Shown here: positions 21,309 through 25,907 of the stretch, one piece after another
How the letters are laid out: the number at the start of each line of letters is the position of its first letter
Position numbering within the stretch: position 1 is the stretch's first letter
Assembly (NCBI GenBank): GCA_040002995.1
Contig: JBDUDK010000148.1
Span: 1-25,907 of the forward strand
Direction: 5' to 3'
From: JBDUDK01 sp040002995
GTDB lineage: Bacteria > Actinomycetota > Acidimicrobiia > Acidimicrobiales > Ilumatobacteraceae
DNA: 25,907 nucleotides
The notes under the pieces: model-generated
Database searches by the model: none
Told to the model about the DNA's origin: nothing
What the model saw: the letters and a program-made list of their open reading frames with translations, nothing else
Made by a program: the position numbers and the translations under genes

Positions 21309-22469
21309 GTGCGCGTCCTGCTCTTCACCGGGAAGGGCGGGGTCGGCAAGACCACCACCGCGTCGGCCACCGCGCTGCGCTGTGCCGACCTCGGCCATCG
21401 CACGTTGGTCCTCTCCACCGACGCCGCGCATTCCTTGGCCGATGTCTTCGACGTGAGCCTCGGCGGGCGGCCGACCGCCATCACCGATCACCTCGACGGC
21501 CAGCAGGTCGACTCCCGCGCCCGCCTCGAGGCGGCCTGGACCGAGATCCGTACGTATCTCGCGTCACTCTTGCGCTGGGCAGGAGTCAGCGCGATCGAAG
21601 CGGAGGAACTCGCGCTTCTGCCGGGACTCGAAGAACTGTTCGCGCTCACCGATCTCGTCGAGCACGCCAAGGCCTACGACGTGGTCGTCGTGGACTGCGC
21701 GGCGACCGCAGAGACGCTGCGGCTCCTGTCGCTACCGGATGTGCTGACGTGGTGGATCGATCGACTCTTCCCGGTCGGCCGCCAGGTGACTTCGCTCATC
21801 GCACCGCTCGTCCGACAAATCAGCGCCATCCCGGTAGCGGAACCCAGCGTGTTCGATGCTGTGTCGCGCATGGCCGCGAGTCTCGCGGGGGTGCGCGCGC
21901 TCTTGACGGATCACGACGTCACATCGGTGCGCCTTGTCGTGAATGCCGAGCGCGTCGTCGTCGCCGAGGCGCGCCGCATGTTCACCTACCTCGCCTTGTT
22001 CGGGTACTCCGTCGACACCGTGATCACCAATCGACTGCTCCCGGCGGCGGTGACGGACGCATGGTTCGACGGCTGGCGCGATGTGCAGGCCCGCCAACTC
22101 AGTCTCATCGACGAGGCGTTCGCACCCGTGCCGGTGCTCAGAGTCGAGCTCGTGGCGTCGGAACCCGTCGGTCTCGATCAGCTCCGCTCGTTCGCGGCAT
22201 CGGTGTACGGCGAAACGGAACCGAGCGCGAGGCCCTACACCGGCGACGTGCTCGGACTCCGACGACAGGGTGAAGACCTCGTGCTCGTGCTGCCGCTGCC
22301 CCTCGCGTCTCGCGATGATGTCGGTTTGGTCCGCCGCGGTGACGAGTTGTTTGTCACCCTTGGTCCCTACCGGCGAGCGGTGCTCCTTCCCGATGCGCTC
22401 CGCACCAAGCGCGCCGTTGATGCGGTCGTGCGCCACGGCGCCCTCGAGGTGGTCTTTGCCGATGTCTGA
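21309..22469 (+). CDS. ArsA/Get3-like ATPase
   Basis: A 386-residue SIMIBI-class ATPase. The deviant Walker A FTGKGGVGKTTTA (residues 6-18) has both signature lysines; switch I is STDAAHSLAD and switch II DCAATAETLRLLSLPD, where Get3/ArsA usually has DTAPTGHTLRLL. About 300-386 is a beta-rich C-terminal domain like the HSP20-type tail of bacterial ArsA proteins. The arsenite-binding cysteines and Get3 CxxC zinc motif are absent and no arsB or arsR is nearby, so arsenic export is unlikely; a membrane-protein or lipid-targeting role is plausible. GTG at 21309 is two bases after the SRPBCC stop. It overlaps the next gene by 8 bp. Confidence 0.9.
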   Translation: MRVLLFTGKGGVGKTTTASATALRCADLGHRTLVLSTDAAHSLADVFDVSLGGRPTAITDHLDGQQVDSRARLEAAWTEIRTYLASLLRWAGVSAIEAEELALLPGLEELFALTDLVEHAKAYDVVVVDCAATAETLRLLSLPDVLTWWIDRLFPVGRQVTSLIAPLVRQISAIPVAEPSVFDAVSRMAASLAGVRALLTDHDVTSVRLVVNAERVVVAEARRMFTYLALFGYSVDTVITNRLLPAAVTDAWFDGWRDVQARQLSLIDEAFAPVPVLRVELVASEPVGLDQLRSFAASVYGETEPSARPYTGDVLGLRRQGEDLVLVLPLPLASRDDVGLVRRGDELFVTLGPYRRAVLLPDALRTKRAVDAVVRHGALEVVFADV

Positions 22470-22740
22470 CGAGCCGCACCCGATTTCCGAGGACCTGACC
22501 GCCGCCGCCCGCTCGGTCATCGACGCCGCAAGGGCTCTCCTCGACGTCGCTGAGCAGGTGCTGGCCGATCCCGCCGCCGTGCAGGCCATAGTCACCACTG
22601 TCGGTGAGCTGGCCCGAAACGGTTTTGCCGCGGTCGTTGATGCTTTCCAAGCTCAGCATGGGGCTCCTGCGGCCGATCGAATGGAGGTGGAACGCATCGA
22701 CGTCCGCGGCAGCGGCGAGGACTCGGGCGATGACGGCTGA
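22462..22740 (+). CDS. small helical protein, unknown
   Basis: A 92-residue acidic protein, mostly helical (LTAAARSVIDAARALLDVAEQVLAD; VGELARNGFAAVVDAF), ending in a disordered Gly/Asp/Ser tail. No motif is recognised. The ATG at 22462 lies inside the end of the ArsA-like gene (8-bp overlap), and its own end overlaps the next gene by 11 bp, so three reading frames are translationally coupled. A small gene also follows arsA-like Rv2184c in M. tuberculosis (Rv2183c, recalled); homology is not shown. Confidence 0.65.
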   Translation: MSDEPHPISEDLTAAARSVIDAARALLDVAEQVLADPAAVQAIVTTVGELARNGFAAVVDAFQAQHGAPAADRMEVERIDVRGSGEDSGDDG

Positions 22741-24277
22741 AATCGAGACGCCGGCAGGGCCACGGCCGCTTCACCCACGGCTAACGGTCGTGACGCTCGC
22801 GCCCGCCCACCGAGTGCCGGTGGCGGAGAAGTACGCGCCGTCCGAGCTCGTTGCTCTCGACGAACGAATTCGCATGGCCCGATCGTCGGCACAGATCGCC
22901 CGCGCCCATCTCACGGAGCTCGATGCCGAGCTGGCTCGGCTACGGGCGCACGTGAGCACGATCACCGTCGAGGAACTGAACCAGGCAGAGACCGCGGTGA
23001 GCGCAGCCCGCGTCGCCGAAGAGGCGGCCCGCCGCGAGCTGGAGCTGGTGGCGTCCGGTGGCGAGGATCGAACGGAGTCCGCTTACCGCGACCTTCTTAC
23101 GCGAAGGGACACGATCAGCGAGACGTTGGCCCGTCCAGAGCCGCCCGACACCGGCCCGGTGCGCGCCACACTCGACGCCGCGTACCTCGCTCTCACCAAC
23201 CAGCGGCGTTCCGACCCGATGGCTCTCGCCATTCTCGATCGGTGGCGTCGGGCCACGGCCGCGAGAGACGCGTTTGTGACCGCGAAATACGCAACGTGGG
23301 GGGACCCGACGGCACTCGCCACGGCCGAGGAGCGTAAGCAACGCGCATTGGACGATCTGGCTGACGCCCAGAAGGCGCGAGTGCGCCGGCAGCAGCGGGT
23401 GGCGCGGGCGGAAGAGCAGCTCGCCGCGGCGGAGGCGGCCCTTAACGACTTGCGCGGGGGCAAAGACTCGGAGAACGGCCCGCAGTTGGCGGCACTGAGC
23501 GCCGAGGTGGCCTCGTGCCGCGCTGCGGCCACCGAGCTGGTTGGCCATGACCCCGGCGACGCCATCGAACACACCTTGGCGACGCGCATGGTGCCCCCCG
23601 AGACCGAACTGGCCGCGCTGCGGCGTGCGCTCAATGCGGCGGGCATTGGAGGACTGACACCCCGATGGAACTCGGCGCCCGAGTTCGAGGCCATCGCAAA
23701 CTGGTGCGATGACGCCGATCGCGATCGCACCGTGCGGCTCGCCCTCACATCGGAACTCGCCGACGTGAACGGTCGTCTCGCGCGGGCCACGGTGGCGCGC
23801 ACGGCGACCGCCGGTGACTCGTTCGATGCCACCGAACGTCGAGTCGCCGCCGAACAGGCGCTGGCCGAAGCGCGGCGCCAACGCGATGCGGCCGAGTTCC
23901 ATCTCGCCGATCTTCGGGCGCAAGCCACGGCGGGCGACCGTGTAGCCCGCGCCGAGGCCCTCGAGCAACTGGCCGGTGCCGAGGTTGCGTGGCCGGCGGC
24001 GGCGGCGCTCGCCGTCAAGGCCGACAAGTTCGTCGTCGCACTGCTGTCCGAACGCCACGCGCTCATCGATCACCTGCTTCGGGAAGAGCCATGGTCGGTC
24101 GGTTGCCTGGTGCTCGACGAACCCGGCGACGGGGTGGGGCCGGCCGACCTTCCCGGCCTGCTCATGACCATCGACGCCCGCGCCGAGCGGGGTGCTGTCG
24201 TCATCCTCACGACCGATCCGAACGTGATCGCGTGGGCCGGCAGCCAGCCGGCCGACCGTCTCGTAGTCGCGGCGTAG
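22730..24277 (+). CDS. coiled-coil protein with SMC/ABC-like C-terminus, no Walker A
   Basis: A 515-residue protein. A short N-terminal segment (RPLHPRLTVVTLAPAHRVP) is followed by extended Ala/Glu/Arg-rich coiled coils (about 40-420), interrupted near residues 300-330 by a hinge-like stretch (GIGGLTPRWNSAPEFE). The last 60 residues carry a Walker-B-like CLVLDEPGDGVG with its Asp-Glu pair and a D/H-loop-like VVILTTDPNVIAWAG, as in SMC/RecN-type ATPase heads. No P-loop is found at the N-terminus and no clear LSGG signature, so the protein is probably a non-hydrolysing relative. ATG at 22730 is chosen by 11-bp overlap with the preceding stop; the upstream in-frame extension is the antisense-like reading of that gene. 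Confidence 0.75.
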   Translation: MTAEIETPAGPRPLHPRLTVVTLAPAHRVPVAEKYAPSELVALDERIRMARSSAQIARAHLTELDAELARLRAHVSTITVEELNQAETAVSAARVAEEAARRELELVASGGEDRTESAYRDLLTRRDTISETLARPEPPDTGPVRATLDAAYLALTNQRRSDPMALAILDRWRRATAARDAFVTAKYATWGDPTALATAEERKQRALDDLADAQKARVRRQQRVARAEEQLAAAEAALNDLRGGKDSENGPQLAALSAEVASCRAAATELVGHDPGDAIEHTLATRMVPPETELAALRRALNAAGIGGLTPRWNSAPEFEAIANWCDDADRDRTVRLALTSELADVNGRLARATVARTATAGDSFDATERRVAAEQALAEARRQRDAAEFHLADLRAQATAGDRVARAEALEQLAGAEVAWPAAAALAVKADKFVVALLSERHALIDHLLREEPWSVGCLVLDEPGDGVGPADLPGLLMTIDARAERGAVVILTTDPNVIAWAGSQPADRLVVAA

Positions 24278-24338
24278 CGCTACCAGTCATGCGCCTTCGT
24301 GCGGGCGCGCCGAGGTCGTGTCGCTACGGTGACCGCCC

Positions 24339-25229
24339 ATGCGCGTGGGCATCGACATCGGGGGCACGAAATGCCTCGGTGTGATGCTGGATCCGAAAGG
24401 CGAAGTCGTCGCCGAAGCTCGCGTTCCTACTCCATCGACCACCTTGACGCTTCTCGACGTGTTGGTCGACCTCGCGACTCGCTTCGAGGAGCCGTCGAGT
24501 CTCGGCGTGGGCTTTCCCGGTCTCATGAACAGCAACGGCGAGGTCGGAGCGTCGGCCCATCTCGCCGATGTCCAGTCGCAGCCGCTCCGTGCGCGTCTCG
24601 CGGCGCGGTTGCACGACATGCAACTCGACTTCCCTGTCGTCATCGACAACGACGCCACCGCGGCGACGTTGGCCGAGTGGAAGGTTGGTGCGGGCAGGGG
24701 CATCGACGACCTGGTGATGGTGACGTTGGGTACCGGCATAGGCGGCGGGTTCGTGCTTGGCGGCCGGCTCTACCGGGGAGCGCGTGGTTTTGCCGGGGAG
24801 ATCGGACATGCGGTGATCATGCTCGACGGCCGGCCGTGCCCATGCGGGCGGCGCGGTTGTTGGGAGCGCTATGCGTCGGGCACTGCGCTCGCTGAAGCCG
24901 CGGGGACGGCCACGGGTGAGGATGCGGTGGTGGCCGCTCGTGCGGGCAATCCCACCGCGATGAGGGCGTTCGCCGATTTCACAAGGGCGGTGGCCATCGG
25001 CCTGGCCAACATCGTGAACATCGTCGATCCCGCCGTCATCGTGCTCGGCGGAGGTCTGATCGAGTTGGGCGACGAGTTGCTCGAACCCGTTCGCGACGAT
25101 CTGGCCGCTGTTCTCTATGGCTCCGATCACCGTGAGATACCCCGGATAGTGCCCGCTGAGCTCGGCGAGCGCGCCGGCGCGATCGGCGCGGCCATGCTGC
25201 CCGAACGGCAATCGACCGGTAGCCGCTGA
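24339..25229 (+). CDS. ROK-family glucokinase
   Basis: A 296-residue sugar kinase. Motifs: ATP phosphate loop GIDIGGTKCLGVMLD (residues 4-18), active-site VVIDNDATAATLAEW with the catalytic Asp, VTLGTGIGGGFVLGG, the GEIGH substrate loop, and the ROK zinc motif CPCGRRGCWERYASG. All catalytic positions appear intact, fitting phosphorylation of glucose to glucose 6-phosphate. There is no N-terminal helix-turn-helix, so it is an enzyme rather than a ROK repressor. TACGGT lies eight bases before the ATG at 24339, a possible near-leaderless promoter. From memory, glkA of Streptomyces also lies near a comparable gene cluster. Confidence 0.92.
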   Translation: MRVGIDIGGTKCLGVMLDPKGEVVAEARVPTPSTTLTLLDVLVDLATRFEEPSSLGVGFPGLMNSNGEVGASAHLADVQSQPLRARLAARLHDMQLDFPVVIDNDATAATLAEWKVGAGRGIDDLVMVTLGTGIGGGFVLGGRLYRGARGFAGEIGHAVIMLDGRPCPCGRRGCWERYASGTALAEAAGTATGEDAVVAARAGNPTAMRAFADFTRAVAIGLANIVNIVDPAVIVLGGGLIELGDELLEPVRDDLAAVLYGSDHREIPRIVPAELGERAGAIGAAMLPERQSTGSR

Positions 25230-25240
25230 CCCTTCGGGTT

Positions 25241-25246
25241 TACGCT
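25241..25246 (+). promoter_or_regulatory. candidate -10 of aminotransferase gene (leaderless)
   Basis: TACGCT placed so that its seventh following base is the A of the ATG at 25253, with no Shine-Dalgarno in between. Same hexamer and same distance as at 16365. No convincing -35 is seen in the end of the glucokinase gene. Confidence 0.45.
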
Positions 25247-25252
25247 TCCCCG

Positions 25253-25907
25253 ATGGAGTTCCGCCGCATCACCAATCTGCCGCCGTACGTCTTCACGATC
25301 ATCAACGGTCTGAAGATCGCCGCCCGGCGCGCGGGTGTCGACGTGATCGACCTGGGCTTCGGCAATCCCGATATCGCGTCACCGGCGGTCGCCGTCGAGA
25401 AACTGGCGGAGGCGGCCCGTAACCCACGTAACCACCGCTACTCGGTCAGCCGCGGTTTGCCCAAGCTCCGCGAAGCGGTCGCCGCGCTCTACAAGCGGAA
25501 CTGGGGGGTCGATCTCGACCCCGAGACCGAGATCACGAACACGATCGGCTCGAAGGAGGGCTTCAGCCATCTGATGTGGGTGCTTTTGCAGCCCGGCGAC
25601 GCGGCGATCGTGCCCACCCCGTCGTATCCCATCCACATCTACGGGCCGTTGTTTGCCGGCGCGGACTTGCGTCAGGTGCACATGAGCACTGACGCAGACT
25701 TCATCACCGAGCTCGAAAACGCCTGGCGGGTCGGCTGGCCCAAGCCTCGGGTGATCGTGCTGTCGTTCCCGCACAATCCCACTGGTGCGTGCGTCGATCT
25801 CGAGTACATGCAGCGGATTGTCGATTTCGCGCGCGAGAACGAAGTGATCCTGGTGCACGACTTCGCCTACGCCGACATCGGCTTCGACGGCTACCGCCCG
25901 CCCTCGA
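25253..25907 (+). CDS. alaC: class I aminotransferase, AlaC-like (3' truncated by window)
   Basis: The first 218 codons of a PLP-dependent aminotransferase; the frame is open at the window edge. The sequence follows E. coli AlaC (glutamate-pyruvate aminotransferase, alanine synthesis) closely as recalled: FRRITNLPPYVFTIINGLK, LGFGNPDIASP, HRYSVSRGLPKLREAV, TIGSKEGFSHLMW, VPTPSYPIHIYG, LSFPHNPTGACVDLEYM and VHDFAYADIGFDGY. The PLP-phosphate, N (HNPTG), D and Y (HDFAYAD) positions are present; the catalytic lysine lies beyond the window. It follows the glucokinase after 23 bp. Confidence 0.9.
   Translation, partial: MEFRRITNLPPYVFTIINGLKIAARRAGVDVIDLGFGNPDIASPAVAVEKLAEAARNPRNHRYSVSRGLPKLREAVAALYKRNWGVDLDPETEITNTIGSKEGFSHLMWVLLQPGDAAIVPTPSYPIHIYGPLFAGADLRQVHMSTDADFITELENAWRVGWPKPRVIVLSFPHNPTGACVDLEYMQRIVDFARENEVILVHDFAYADIGFDGYRPPS

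Noticed and set aside
21309..22469. Arsenic-resistance ATPase (arsA)
   Set aside because: The protein is ArsA/Get3-like, but the arsenite-binding cysteines and any arsB, arsR or arsC neighbours are absent, so an arsenic label is not justified.
22940..24073. 377-codon minus-strand open frame opposite the coiled-coil gene
   Set aside because: The plus-strand frame has coupled starts and a Walker-B-like end; the antisense frame is a composition artefact, although the coiled-coil gene itself is less certain than most.
1..25907. CRISPR array, tRNA genes, insertion sequences or prophage
   Set aside because: No spaced direct repeats, cloverleaf sequences, transposase or phage motifs were seen on reading both strands; composition and codon use are even throughout.

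Overview
The window looks like ordinary chromosome of a high-GC Gram-positive bacterium, most likely an uncultured actinobacterium of the class Acidimicrobiia or a relative. The evidence is strong G/C third-position bias, frequent GTG starts, a WhiB-type regulator, threonine-rich linkers in exported proteins, and a gene set (trpD, DEDDh-GIY-YIG nuclease, PimB-like glycosyltransferase, SRPBCC protein, ArsA-like ATPase) that, from memory, is also clustered in Mycobacterium tuberculosis around Rv2184c-Rv2192c. No phage genes, transposases, CRISPR arrays or tRNAs are visible. Gene density is very high and no gene-free stretch exceeds 300 bases.

Region 1 (1-1709): the RNase P RNA gene on the minus strand, then on the plus strand an unusual nucleotide cyclase with a YheO-like PAS domain.

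Region 2 (1719-8675, minus strand): seven tightly packed genes, read from the right: FAD glycerol-3-phosphate dehydrogenase (glpD), an alkyl-DHAP-synthase-like FAD oxidase, a small membrane protein, an FGGY kinase of glycerol-kinase type, a cupredoxin lipoprotein and two exported ferritin-like proteins. Spacing and overlaps suggest one transcription unit joining three-carbon/glycerol-ether metabolism to cell-surface redox proteins.

Region 3 (8711-12407): a DrrAB-type ABC exporter facing a divergent MarR regulator, then a GlpC-like iron-sulfur protein.

Region 4 (12408-16288): whiB, trpD and a homoserine-kinase-like gene on the plus strand, meeting a DEDDh exonuclease/GIY-YIG (UvrC-like) nuclease tail to tail. 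That nuclease has a strong promoter with a LexA-type SOS box between its -35 and -10 elements and a second palindrome 20 bp upstream.

Region 5 (16377-25907, plus strand): a zinc-ribbon protein, an NYN-domain putative RNase with a coiled coil, a Cys-rich miniprotein, queG, a PimB-like glycosyltransferase, a membrane protein, an SRPBCC protein, an ArsA-like ATPase, a small helical protein, a coiled-coil protein with an SMC-like C-terminus but no Walker A, a ROK glucokinase, and the 5' part of an alaC-type aminotransferase cut by the window end.

A recurring theme is TANNNT -10 elements placed 6 to 8 bases before start codons that lack a Shine-Dalgarno sequence, pointing to leaderless transcripts. 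Nothing here is clearly a new defence or mobile system. The most notable items are the SOS-controlled nuclease promoter, the PAS-cyclase fusion, the glycerol/cupredoxin/ferritin-like gene run, the FGGY kinase with changed substrate residues, and the Walker-A-less SMC-like protein.
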